Source: an uncultured Armatimonadota bacterium
GTDB taxonomy: Bacteria; Armatimonadota; Fimbriimonadia; Fimbriimonadales; Fimbriimonadaceae
Length of the DNA stretch: 64,000 bases
Direction of reading: 5' to 3'
Assembly: GCA_903904815.1 (NCBI GenBank)
Contig: CAIVDU010000053.1
Location: 124,001-188,000, forward strand
The position numbers and the translations under genes are program-made. Positions 43,541 through 52,012 of the stretch are shown here, piece by piece (positions within the stretch are counted from its first letter, which is position 1; each line of letters opens with the position of its first letter). The notes beneath the pieces were generated by a model that did not search any database, was not told the DNA's origin, and saw only the letters and a program-made list of their open reading frames with translations.

Positions 43541-43836
43541 TATCTCAGACCTGGGTTGGCCTTTACCGGCCCCGTTTGGGAGCACCAATGGCACCGATCG
43601 CTCAATTGTCTTCCGTATACTGCCTTCCACGGTTGGACGTGGGGACACAAGCGTGGTTCCTGCCGGAAGGCCTTCTCCGGTAGGAAACCGGGAAAGTGGT
43701 GGGTCCAGCTCACCTCCGAGGACGGCCTTATCCGCGTGCCCCAGCTCTTACGCATACTTATAACGAAGACGGAGGGAAAGGACCTCCGCCCGGACACTGA
43801 GGCGGAGACAGAAGGTTGAGGCAATCCCGAGCTCGG
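43541..43836. other. Non-coding stretch after the tRNA-like sequence
   Basis: 296 bases with open frames on both strands that lack natural composition or a credible start. No promoter or hairpin is recognised. Confidence 0.4.
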
Positions 43837-44091
43837 TTATGTGTAGCACGGGGCCGCTAGGCATGCGACGTTCACCGCCTGTCCTCCAACCACATCGAAT
43901 TGCACCCAAAGTAGGTTGTATTGGCCGGTCTGGCTGCAGGGCACAGACAGAATGTCCCTAGTCGCAAATTGCTGATCTACGCAGGCCACGTCGACGATCG
44001 AGTAGACCGCCCCGCCGGGACACTCATTCACAAAACCGCTCCCGCCACCGGCGCTGTTCGAAGCCCAACTACTTATATATCCACAAGCCAT
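43837..44091 (-). CDS. Small Cys-rich protein, last gene of the secretin-like operon
   Basis: 84 residues. AGGAGG precedes the ATG at 44091 by five bases (it follows the stop of the secretin-like gene), an excellent site, so this is a real gene. Six cysteines (about positions 3, 24, 37, 52, 76, 82) suggest three disulfides, but no signal peptide is seen. No family is recognised. Its abundance signal and position make a secreted substrate or small structural subunit of the operon's system possible, by inference only. Confidence 0.75.
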   Translation of the reverse strand: MACGYISSWASNSAGGGSGFVNECPGGAVYSIVDVACVDQQFATRDILSVPCSQTGQYNLLWVQFDVVGGQAVNVACLAAPCYT

Positions 44092-44103
44092 AATAACTCC
44101 TCC

Positions 44104-47100
44104 TTATTTGCCTTCCGCATACGCGGATCCGGAACTGGTTAAAAGTTCGATGATGTCCTGGATCGTGGGGTACATCGAGGTCTGGGTCAAGATCAGACTC
44201 TGCTGCACCTCAGAGAACTGTGCCTCCCGCTTAGTGAACCAGCCGATGATCGGTACTTGGCTAAACGGGTAGATGTCCTTGAAGAATGGGATACCACCCC
44301 ATTTTCCGGCGGGTTTCCCCAGCCTCGAATTCACGAGGAACTCCGATACATTCGCTGTCTCGAAGTTGCTCAAGCGAACTTCGGTGTTAACGCTGTGCCG
44401 CTCGATCCTCGGGAACGCGGGCGACAGTGAGTTGTCCGATTCTCGAATCTGCGTGCTGGATAAGAAGTCCAAGCGGAAGCGGAGTGCTTGCCCGGTGGGA
44501 TCGAAGACCGGGGTCACGGTGAACGAGTTTCCAGAGGTAACTCCGTACACTGCGGGAGGGGCATTGGCCGGTAGGCTGCTTGCCGCGCCCGCGAACCCCT
44601 TGACTGCGCCAAGCGTGCCGACTGCCGCACCGGCTCCTGGCGCCAAAGCGGCCGCCAAGGGACCGGTGAGGCTACCTGGCGACCCTTTTGAGCCGGTCAC
44701 TGCGCCCCCGAACAGAGTCATGAAGTTGGTCAGGTCCTGGAGTGGGTTATCGGTCTGCCCCGCGAACTCGGCGCTCGCCTGGGGATCGACGTTGGCGATC
44801 AGTCGGTTCGAAGCCAAGATGGTCGTCTTCTGGAATAATCCCACGCCGAGCTTGAGGTCTAACAGCCGGGAGCCCAGCCGTTCAACCATCGGATTGACGA
44901 AGTTCGCCTTCACGTCGTCGTCGATTCCGTGCATAAGACGAATGAGCGTCTCATTCGCTCTGGCCAGTTGAGCGTGATACCGATCGTACCAGTCATCAGG
45001 CTGGACTGGGGTTGGAGTTGACCTTGCCGTCCGTAGCAGATCCTGCAAAAGAGGCAGCGACTTTGCGATTTCGCCCTGGGCCAGCGCTACTTGGGCAGTC
45101 AAGTCTTGACTGGGTGCGACGGCCGCTTGCCCAAGAGGGGCGATAGGCTTTCGATTCAACTGCGTGTTAAGCGCGTCGATCGCGTCGTAGATCTGGGTTA
45201 GGAGGGTCGCGTTAGGATAGGCCGGTGAGTTGGTCAGCCTCCCGCGAGCGGCGGCCGCGGCCACTAGCCCATTCACAGACGCCAATACAGTTGCGCTTTC
45301 GCGCCGAATTACTGCCAATGCCGAGTTCTTCTCGGAGGGCGAAGACTGGCTGCTCAGCAGATCATTGAGTCGCTTCAAGTCGGCGAGCTGGTCTTCGACA
45401 ATTTGGAGATTCTGCTTGATGCGGGTAGTTAGCAGACCTGGCAGCCTAAGCTTTAGCTGCGTAAGTACGTCTTCACGCAGGCTGAGTATCTCCGGGCCGG
45501 TCCCGTGCAGCCCAACAATTCGTTCGAGATTGATGAACGAACCATACTGCATGCCAGCTAGCTCGTTTCGAACAAGCCCAAAGCTCTGGGGAGACATGCC
45601 CGGAACACGCGGTCGGTCGGCCGTGTGTTCTACCGTATTTCCAGAGATTACCAACGCCGATTTGAGATGATCTTTAAGGGAGAGATCAAGCTCGGGACAA
45701 GCACAGTCATCGAATTTCAGGCCCTCAAATTCACCCACGATTTTGCAGCGCCTATGCGAGTCCGTAAGCGCAATCGCCACTAGCGCCTCGGCCATCGTGG
45801 CAGTGTTCTGTGGACGCGGGATGGCGTCAAGGATGACGTCGGCGGGGAAGCCGTCGCCAATGTCGCCCGGCTTCAGTCCAATATCCGCGAGCAAGTCGAG
45901 CCCGTAAAACCTTACGAGATCTCTAACCTGCGTTGGAGCGGCGGCGAGTATCGTCCGCCAAGAGCTGGCCTCGTCTTCCGAGAGATCGCCTTGCGCCACC
46001 AAATCCTTATTCTTTGGATCTTTCAGTGCAGCCGCATGTGCTTGAGCGAATTCGTTATTGAGTCTTTCGCAAAGCAAGTCGGATGCCGTTTGCGTGGCCG
46101 TTTTCTCTATTATCAATTCGTCCTGGACGATCTTTCCCGCAGCTTGCGCCTCTTTGACGCCGTGCTTACTGGTATCCGAATTAATCTGAATCGTATACAG
46201 AGTCATCTCGGCCTGGGCTTCGGGACGGTCCAGCTTTTGGACCATCTGTTTCACACGGTCAATGTCTTCCTGGCGACCGCGGATGAAGAGGGTTTTGCTG
46301 TCTGGTGAGCCGTACAGCATGACGCGTTGGACGGGGTCGGTTTGGCCGAGGATCGGCGTCTTGGGTTGGGCCACCCAGAACGGTGCGTTGTCGCGAGCCG
46401 CGGCAAAGTTCCGGCTCTCTAAAGCTGCGGCTAGGAACGCGTTCTCACGGGCGGTGGTGAGAGCCGAACTCGCCGTGGCCTCCGCCTGTTGCGCGGTGGT
46501 GTACTGCGTTTGGAGAGTGTTCACCTGGGTTTGCAGAGCCGTCACGCGGGTCTGCGCCGAGGTCTCGACCGTCGACTGCTGGGTTTTTGCGTCGTTATAG
46601 GCCTGTGTCGCCGAGGCGAGGTCTTCCGTGTCTACAGCTACCTTGCGCGCGTCCGAGTCCACTGCCGCTTGGGCGAGTTGCATCGAAGCGACCTTGGCCG
46701 GATTCGTGGGGTCGGCCTGCTGAGCGGTGGTAGCCTGCGTAAGAGTCGCTTGGTCGTTCGTTTGCGTCGCCTTAGCGAGATCCAGTTTCCGTTGGGCGGC
46801 GTTCATCTTGGTCTCCAGAGGCTGGAGCGCGGTGACGTTTCTGACATTCGCCGCGTCGAGGGCCGCTTGCTCGGCGTTCATCTTCTTCGTCGCTGCGTCG
46901 AGCTGGTTTTGCGCTTCCTGCAGCGAGATTTTCGCGTTAGCCATGGCCTGTGAGGCGGCGAAAGCGTCCATGCCAGCCTTTTCGAGCGTCGCGCGACTCT
47001 GCGACTCGGTCGTCTGCGCTGAATTTCCTCCAGTCTGCGTAGCCGACGGGTTCAGAAACTGAATTAGTCGCGGAACGTTGTCGAAGTAGTAGAGGCGGAT

Positions 47101-48381
47101 CTCGTCTTGCGTCCAGCTAGACAGGTTGTCGTCTCGATCCTGTCCGAGTTGAGCGAGGACGACGCCAACGGTCGTTGCATTGTGCCCAATTCGTGTCCAA
47201 AAGCCTGCGAGCTTATTAACCAGATCCGGGGCGTTCACCCAGTCAGAGGGCATGCCGGCATTTTGAAGATCGGCCAGAAGAGCCGTTTGTGTCGCCGTTG
47301 TCTTGGCCAGATTGTCGAGAACAGCCTGGTCGTCCCGGATATCCGCCGTAACATTGACGTGTGTAGATCCAGGGTCGCTGACGTATCCGTCGAGAATCGC
47401 CTTTTCGGACTTCACCATACCATCGGTCGATTCCGCCAACGTGAGGCTCCAAAGAGGCGCGGCGTTGAGAAGCTTTGCGGTCACATCCTGGAGCTTCTTG
47501 TCGGCGTCGTTAATCGGCTTCAGGTTCAGCCCCTTGGCCTGGGCCAACGCGTCTAGCTCTCGTTTGAACTGGATGCGGAGGTTTAGAGCGTTCTCGAGGG
47601 GTGTCAGAGCCTTCGAGTCTCGCACTAGCGTTTCCGCCCCGTTTGCGGTCGCCTCGTCCGCTAGCGGTTTCAGCGAAGACGCTAGCGACGTGCCGATCGG
47701 CTTAGCCAACGGGTCCTTGGGCGGATCGACGTAAAGAAAAGTGGCGATATAGGCGACCGCGCTTATGACGTCCTTATCAAGCCCGGTGGGGGGCGTCGCC
47801 GGTGGCGTGGCCCCGGCAGCAGTGGCTGCGGGCATTTTGCCCCTGGCCGCCGATTTACTCGGCGCGGCCGGCTTCGGCTTAGCCGAGGGTTCCACCTTAT
47901 CGATTCCCGTCCTCGCCGTTTCCAGCGCCCCATAGGCCACGTGCACATTCGCGAGAGCTGCGGCGAGGGTTGGGTATTGCTTCTTGTAGGTCGCGAGGTC
48001 CAGCTTCTGTACGTCCCCGAGCTTCGTGTGGATCAAGAGTTCCGCGGCAAGGACCTGCGGATACGCCCCGGTCAAAGCGGTGATCGAGCTTTGTGCTGTG
48101 CCGACGGCGGCGACCACCGTATCCAGCACCTTCAGATCGGCGGCGGTCGCCGTGAAAGTCGTCTTGCTGGGATCCGGGGTGAGGGCCTTGCTGGCGGCGC
48201 CGGCAGCCGTGACCTGCGCCTGCGTCGCGGTCGCGAGGGTCTGTCCATCGTTCACGGCTTTGATGAACGCGGTGACGGTCTCGTCGCCATTGACGGCGCG
48301 ATGCTGGGCCGCGGCCATGGCCGGAAGGCAGGCCGCTAGAGCCATATGGAGCACGCTTCGGGTAAGTCGAATCTTGTTCAT
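44104..48381 (-). CDS. Giant secretin-like protein with long helical N-terminus
   Basis: 1425 residues. Signal peptide (LHMALAACLPAMAAAQ, about 8-26). An Ala/Lys/Thr-rich helical region (30-490) precedes a coiled coil (about 490-665). Residues about 685-730 (LYGSPDSKTLFIRGRQEDID, then VKQMVQKLDRPEAQAEMTLY) match a secretin N1-type ring domain. About 1275-1400 resembles the secretin C-terminal wall: SFTVTPVFDPTGQALRFRLDF, SVNTEVRLSNFETANVSEFL, PFFKDIYPFSQVPIIGWFT. A roughly 540-residue, mostly helical insert lies between. Ordinary secretins run about 600-750 residues. Sandwiched in a three-gene operon. Confidence 0.75.
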   Translation of the reverse strand: MNKIRLTRSVLHMALAACLPAMAAAQHRAVNGDETVTAFIKAVNDGQTLATATQAQVTAAGAASKALTPDPSKTTFTATAADLKVLDTVVAAVGTAQSSITALTGAYPQVLAAELLIHTKLGDVQKLDLATYKKQYPTLAAALANVHVAYGALETARTGIDKVEPSAKPKPAAPSKSAARGKMPAATAAGATPPATPPTGLDKDVISAVAYIATFLYVDPPKDPLAKPIGTSLASSLKPLADEATANGAETLVRDSKALTPLENALNLRIQFKRELDALAQAKGLNLKPINDADKKLQDVTAKLLNAAPLWSLTLAESTDGMVKSEKAILDGYVSDPGSTHVNVTADIRDDQAVLDNLAKTTATQTALLADLQNAGMPSDWVNAPDLVNKLAGFWTRIGHNATTVGVVLAQLGQDRDDNLSSWTQDEIRLYYFDNVPRLIQFLNPSATQTGGNSAQTTESQSRATLEKAGMDAFAASQAMANAKISLQEAQNQLDAATKKMNAEQAALDAANVRNVTALQPLETKMNAAQRKLDLAKATQTNDQATLTQATTAQQADPTNPAKVASMQLAQAAVDSDARKVAVDTEDLASATQAYNDAKTQQSTVETSAQTRVTALQTQVNTLQTQYTTAQQAEATASSALTTARENAFLAAALESRNFAAARDNAPFWVAQPKTPILGQTDPVQRVMLYGSPDSKTLFIRGRQEDIDRVKQMVQKLDRPEAQAEMTLYTIQINSDTSKHGVKEAQAAGKIVQDELIIEKTATQTASDLLCERLNNEFAQAHAAALKDPKNKDLVAQGDLSEDEASSWRTILAAAPTQVRDLVRFYGLDLLADIGLKPGDIGDGFPADVILDAIPRPQNTATMAEALVAIALTDSHRRCKIVGEFEGLKFDDCACPELDLSLKDHLKSALVISGNTVEHTADRPRVPGMSPQSFGLVRNELAGMQYGSFINLERIVGLHGTGPEILSLREDVLTQLKLRLPGLLTTRIKQNLQIVEDQLADLKRLNDLLSSQSSPSEKNSALAVIRRESATVLASVNGLVAAAAARGRLTNSPAYPNATLLTQIYDAIDALNTQLNRKPIAPLGQAAVAPSQDLTAQVALAQGEIAKSLPLLQDLLRTARSTPTPVQPDDWYDRYHAQLARANETLIRLMHGIDDDVKANFVNPMVERLGSRLLDLKLGVGLFQKTTILASNRLIANVDPQASAEFAGQTDNPLQDLTNFMTLFGGAVTGSKGSPGSLTGPLAAALAPGAGAAVGTLGAVKGFAGAASSLPANAPPAVYGVTSGNSFTVTPVFDPTGQALRFRLDFLSSTQIRESDNSLSPAFPRIERHSVNTEVRLSNFETANVSEFLVNSRLGKPAGKWGGIPFFKDIYPFSQVPIIGWFTKREAQFSEVQQSLILTQTSMYPTIQDIIELLTSSGSAYAEGK

Positions 48382-48408
48382 GGGTCTGGATGTGGATCGT
48401 CGCCAAAC

Positions 48409-49569
48409 CTACGGGTTCGGCGCGTTGGCGCTGACGAGCGTGATGCGGTCGTTCGGGAAAAATGTGTCGATGACGTCGTGGAGGATCGGATACTGCCTTC
48501 GGAAGTTGCTGGTCTCATCCGCGGTGTCGAGCCGGTTGACCATAACCACGACAGCGGCGTCCAACTTGGGGTTGTAGAAGCAGGCGCTGGCGAATCCGCC
48601 GAAGTCGCCAAGGTGCCCGATCCACTCGCCGTACTCCTGGATGCCGAATCCCGTGTCGCTTGACGGCTGGACCTCCGCCAGCAGTAAGTCCTGGTTTGCG
48701 GGGCTCAGGAGTTGAGCGCCACCAACCGCCCGGATCCAGGTGACAAGATCCTGCGCGGTTGAGACCATGGTGCCCGCACCCCAAGCCCACGAGGGGTCGT
48801 CGTTCGTAACGTCTTGTCCGTCCTGGAAACCGTGACACGACAGCTTGGGAGAATTCCCGGAGGTCGCGTCTGTGGTGTTGGAGAGATGCAACCGGCCCAG
48901 GAACTGCTGCTGAATAAACGAACTGAGCGTCTGGTTAGATGCGCTTTGGACCGCGAGGCCGAGCGCAGTGAAGTTGATGTTCGCGTAGTGAGAGGGGGCC
49001 GGAGCGTCCACGGCGTCCGTGGAAAGCGCGAACGTGTCTCCAGGTTGGTAGTGATGACTGGAATTAACCATCGAAGGGCCGGACAGACCTGATTTGTGGT
49101 CCGCGAGATCTTGGAGCTCGATATCCTGCCAGAACGCGAAGGACGATGGGTTGGGGTTCGGCACGTACGTGGAGATCTTGTCGGTGGCATTCAGCTTGCC
49201 CATGTCCATGAGTCGCAGGGCGGACAGCGCCGTAAACAGCTTGGAGATGCTGGCGATGCGGAACTGCATGTTGGATCGCATAGGAGTCCCGCTGGCGTCC
49301 GCGCTACCAAACGCCTGATACCAGGTCCCTTGCGGGGTGCTGACCCCGACGATGGCGCCCAGCGCGCCTATTTTCGGACCGGAATAATCCCCCTGGACCT
49401 CGATGGCCGCTGTCTGGGTGGCGACCTGGAACCACGTGGCCCCCAAGTATCGCGCGGTCGCCCCATGCCCGCCACAACCAACCAAAACGCAAGCAAATCC
49501 GATACTAGTTACACCGTTTTTAATGCGCGCGCAGATTCGCTTTTGTTCACGCCTGTTTTGCATTTCCAT
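48409..49569 (-). CDS. Serine hydrolase lipoprotein of the class C beta-lactamase fold
   Basis: 386 residues. The N-terminal lipobox (VLVGC, Cys about 31) is preceded by a membrane helix. SISK (about 105-108, the SxxK nucleophile motif), YAN (HYANINFTALG) and HLGDFGGFAS (KTG/HxG replacement) define the penicillin-binding fold of beta-lactamase class C/D-alanyl-D-alanine carboxypeptidases. It is likely periplasmic and acts on peptidoglycan or related peptides. The stop lies 27 bases before the secretin-like gene start, so they are co-transcribed. Confidence 0.88.
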   Translation of the reverse strand: MEMQNRREQKRICARIKNGVTSIGFACVLVGCGGHGATARYLGATWFQVATQTAAIEVQGDYSGPKIGALGAIVGVSTPQGTWYQAFGSADASGTPMRSNMQFRIASISKLFTALSALRLMDMGKLNATDKISTYVPNPNPSSFAFWQDIELQDLADHKSGLSGPSMVNSSHHYQPGDTFALSTDAVDAPAPSHYANINFTALGLAVQSASNQTLSSFIQQQFLGRLHLSNTTDATSGNSPKLSCHGFQDGQDVTNDDPSWAWGAGTMVSTAQDLVTWIRAVGGAQLLSPANQDLLLAEVQPSSDTGFGIQEYGEWIGHLGDFGGFASACFYNPKLDAAVVVMVNRLDTADETSNFRRQYPILHDVIDTFFPNDRITLVSANAPNP

Positions 49570-49846
49570 TACTTTGCGGTCCTAAAGTGAGAGTAAGTAT
49601 GCGCGATTTAAGACCAAATGCACTATTAGGCAGAAAATAAACTGTATCGCTTTTCCAGTACAACGCGTGCGAATCACAAACTAGCCCCCTAGCGGGTTCG
49701 ATTCTCGAGGGCAGGTCGAAAGAGACCTTGGCTCGGACGGAACTGTCGCCTTACATATGCCCTCAACGTCTGTCAAGTGAAGATTTCATTGGTCAGGGAG
49801 ACAGAGATTGCAGTTGCGAATCTGACTGTGAAGCTACGCTCAGCGT

Positions 49847-49956
49847 GTTTGGTCTCTCAAATGTCTCTCAATTGGCAGAGACGAAGAGAGACTTCCTGAG
49901 ACGTCTGCAGACTCAATCTTCTTGCGGGGAACCTGATATTTTTTCGTTCACACCGA
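49847..49956 (+). repeat. 110-bp direct repeat, right copy (att-like)
   Basis: See the left copy at 43338-43447, displaced by exactly 6509 bases. GTTTGGTCTCTCAAATGTCT opens the block; TTTTTTCGTTCACACCGA closes it, resembling the anticodon arm of a tRNA-Val(CAC). Confidence 0.85.
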
Positions 49957-50144
49957 AGCGGTCATTTGCCCAAGGGGATGGCGCGGCGGAAAGTGGGCAA
50001 GAGTATGTCGCTAGTAGCCGAAGCAGCAAGTCCTTGACCAAAACTTGACCAAGCACCATGGAAATGGTGGACGAATCGCGTCTCAGAAGACACTGAATCA
50101 GGTTCAAATGATGAAATTGGCGCTCGATTTATTGCTCTTTTTGT

Positions 50145-50169
50145 CGTTTACACCGAGGCTGTCAGGGGT
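50145..50169 (+). repeat. Copy of the tRNA-Val(UAC) anticodon arm (right island att site)
   Basis: CGTTTACACCGAGGCTGTC followed by AGGGGT matches the tRNA-Val(UAC) from its anticodon stem to its T-stem at 24 of 25 bases. No remaining tRNA parts follow, so it is a fragment left by integration or excision. Confidence 0.8.
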
Positions 50170-50293
50170 AATTGTTTCAGGTCCATTCCGGACCCGATTT
50201 AAAAGGCCCACCATCGCTCGAAAGAGCGAAGCAGGGCCGATCAGGTCAAGACCAAGAGAATCACCATCACGGCTCCAAGAGCTACGGAATAAT

Positions 50294-50489
50294 GTTCCGC
50301 GCTACATCTACCTCCTGCAAAGCGTAGACCACCCCACCCAGCGCTACATCGGCTCAACCGCCGACCTAAGCGCGGCTAGAAAAGCCCAATTCCGGCGGCT
50401 CACCCCACCCCGCCAGATTTCACGCCTGGACCATCGTCACCTCCATCCAATTCGAAGACGACGCCCAGGCAAACGCCTTCGAGCCGTGA
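50294..50489 (+). pseudogene. Frameshifted GIY-YIG nuclease remnant
   Basis: PRYIYLLQSVDHPTQRYIGSTADLSA is the GIY-YIG N-terminal half. Near 50375 the frame shifts by one base; the other frame then reads LEKPNSGGSPHPARFHAW and WTIVTSIQFEDDAQANAFE, the C-terminal half of the same small nuclease, ending at TGA 50487-50489. An inserted G explains the shift. No full-length product can be made. Confidence 0.8.
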
Positions 50490-50689
50490 GCTGGAAACGG
50501 ACTACTAAGGTCGGTGAATGCATCGTCCGCGAAAGAGCATGTTGAAACGGCAAGCACGGACAGGATAGTGCAGGAGAACCTGCAAAACGAGAAAAAATTC
50601 TTGGTAGGCATGATGTGAAACTTCCTTGCGATGATTGCATGGTTGTAGATCCGCCGCAACTATAACAAAAACCTCATTCGCTGAGATAG

Positions 50690-51238
50690 TTAACTGGTTC
50701 CTTGAGAGACGATGGGCCTTTGCCGTCGTCGGTATTTCGCGATGCAATCTTTAAGTTCGCTCCTAGGATCGAACATCCGGTTGTTCATTTTCGGCGGTCC
50801 GATTCTCTCAGGCACGAACCTGAGGGCATCTCCATCTCGCACCCAAGGGTTGCCTTCGCCGGGGGGCGCTTCGAATACTGCCCAATCGACAATAAGGAGT
50901 TTTAGGCCACCGTCCTTCATCCTGAATTCGAAGGCTCGTTCGACATCGTGAAATCCTTCTGCCCTTAGCGTCGCCAGGTATCGACGCCGGATTGCTGAGT
51001 CTACGTTCAGCGAACGGATCCAGTCGGCAAGTTGCACGATCGTTCGCGTCGGAGTCCTTTGGAAGCTCGCAGCGACTTGGTATACGCGCGAGACTGTGTC
51101 TCCTTGCCCCAAGGGCGGCAGCAGGTAGCTCCTAAAGAACCCGTATCCCGGCTCACTATGATGAAGGTTGAGTAGATCTGGACTCGGCATCGAGTTGAGC
51201 AAAGCGATTGCTTCACCGAGGTCCCGAGGAACTGACAC
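50690..51238 (-). CDS. Hypothetical protein
   Basis: 182 residues from GTG 51238. Soluble, with no signal peptide or membrane segment. Helical N-terminal half, mixed C-terminal half ending RRRQRPIVSQGTS. No family is recognised. It lies 15 bases after the broken propeller gene on the same strand, so it is probably in the same former operon. Confidence 0.6.
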   Translation of the reverse strand: MSVPRDLGEAIALLNSMPSPDLLNLHHSEPGYGFFRSYLLPPLGQGDTVSRVYQVAASFQRTPTRTIVQLADWIRSLNVDSAIRRRYLATLRAEGFHDVERAFEFRMKDGGLKLLIVDWAVFEAPPGEGNPWVRDGDALRFVPERIGPPKMNNRMFDPRSELKDCIAKYRRRQRPIVSQGTS

Positions 51239-51253
51239 GCCTGATGAACTAGG

Positions 51254-51745
51254 TCAATATTTCAGCCCAACGAGGTAACTATCCGTCGGCCCGCCAATAA
51301 GTGCTCGACGACCGTCCTTCGAAAGCACGGTGAATCGGATGTCGCCCTCTGGAAGGTATCCAATCACTCGGCATTGACGACCGTCGCGTGTCGATGCCAA
51401 CAACCCGTGTGGCCCAAGCACGCTTGATCCAACGGAAGGGACCAAGATAAATCTCCCTTGGGTGTCGAGAGCGCACGCAATTCCTTCGACAAGTTCAAAT
51501 GTGTGTGGAGGTGTACCCCGGCTAACGTAAGAATCCAAGGGACCGCCGAGGTCGATCACGAGCGAACTCGAATTCGACAACCAAATGGACTGAATCGTGA
51601 CCTTCTTCTTTATCGTCCCGAGTGCCTTTCCCGATAACACGTCGTAAATTGTTGCAGAGTCTCGATTCACATTGATCGCCGCAAATCACTTCCCATCTGG
51701 CTCCTCGCTGCTCAGAACAGAGCCATCAATTGGGTTTTGAGATCC
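51254..51745 (-). pseudogene. Truncated beta-propeller (WD40/PQQ-like) gene with nonsense codon
   Basis: The remaining frame (GTG 51670 to 51254, 138 residues) has propeller strands such as SLVIDLGGPLDSYVSRG and VLSKDGRRALIGGPTDS. Upstream in the same frame, GSVLSSEEPDGK, a TGA where a Trp codon would fit, and FAAINVNRDSATIYDVLSGK read continuously. The gene therefore seems cut at its 5' end and broken by TGG to TGA. Confidence 0.65.
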
Positions 51746-51764
51746 ATTTGAATCGCGTTATAAT
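51737..51764 (+). promoter_or_regulatory. Promoter of the toxin-antitoxin pair
   Basis: TTGAGA (51737-51742) and a consensus TATAAT (51759-51764) with a 16-base spacer, 24 bases before the AbrB-type start. The AbrB-type protein probably represses it, as is usual in such pairs. Confidence 0.7.
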
Positions 51765-51787
51765 GGATGTATTACTTCGAACATCGT

Positions 51788-52012
51788 ATGGTTCAACTCA
51801 AAATCACACAGGTAGGGAATTCCATCGGACTGGTTCTTCCGAAAGAGGCTTTAAACAGATTGCGTGTCGCTAAGGGAGACATCGTTTATCTTGTCGAGTC
51901 GGAGGATGGCTACACGATGACCGCGTACGATCCGGAATTTGCCGAAGAGATGTTACTCGTCGAGGAAACTTCAAGGAAGTTCCGGAACGCGCTCAAAGAA
52001 CTTGCCAAGTGA
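51788..52012 (+). CDS. AbrB/MazE-family antitoxin
   Basis: 74 residues from ATG 51788 (MVQLKITQVGNSIGLVLPKEAL). This is a SpoVT/AbrB swapped-hairpin DNA-binding domain, with the loop GNSIGLVLPKEAL typical of MazE and PhdlYefM-associated AbrB antitoxins. The C-terminal helix (FAEEMLLVEETSRKFRNALKELAK) would neutralise the toxin. It overlaps the Doc gene by 11 bases. Confidence 0.92.
   Translation: MVQLKITQVGNSIGLVLPKEALNRLRVAKGDIVYLVESEDGYTMTAYDPEFAEEMLLVEETSRKFRNALKELAK

Larger units (their letters stand above)
49570..50293. other. Non-coding right end of the island, with att-like repeats
   Basis: 724 bases upstream of the serine hydrolase gene. It holds the right copy of the 110-bp repeat and the tRNA-Val(UAC) anticodon-arm copy. 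The open frame at 49728-50048 is not credible since it crosses the repeat. Confidence 0.6.

Noticed and set aside
43540-43824. Two open frames on opposite strands after the tRNA-like sequence
   Set aside because: They mirror each other and neither has a ribosome binding site or recognisable composition; no integrase motif is present.
49728-50048. 106-codon plus-strand frame
   Set aside because: It runs across the 110-bp att-like repeat and has no coding-like composition.
50045-50545. 166-codon plus-strand open frame
   Set aside because: It crosses the tRNA-Val fragment and contains only half of the frameshifted GIY-YIG gene, so it is chance plus remnant rather than a real gene.
50420-50659. 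79-codon minus-strand frame with a signal-peptide-like start
   Set aside because: Its second half is the antisense of the GIY-YIG remnant; the hydrophobic stretch alone does not support a gene.
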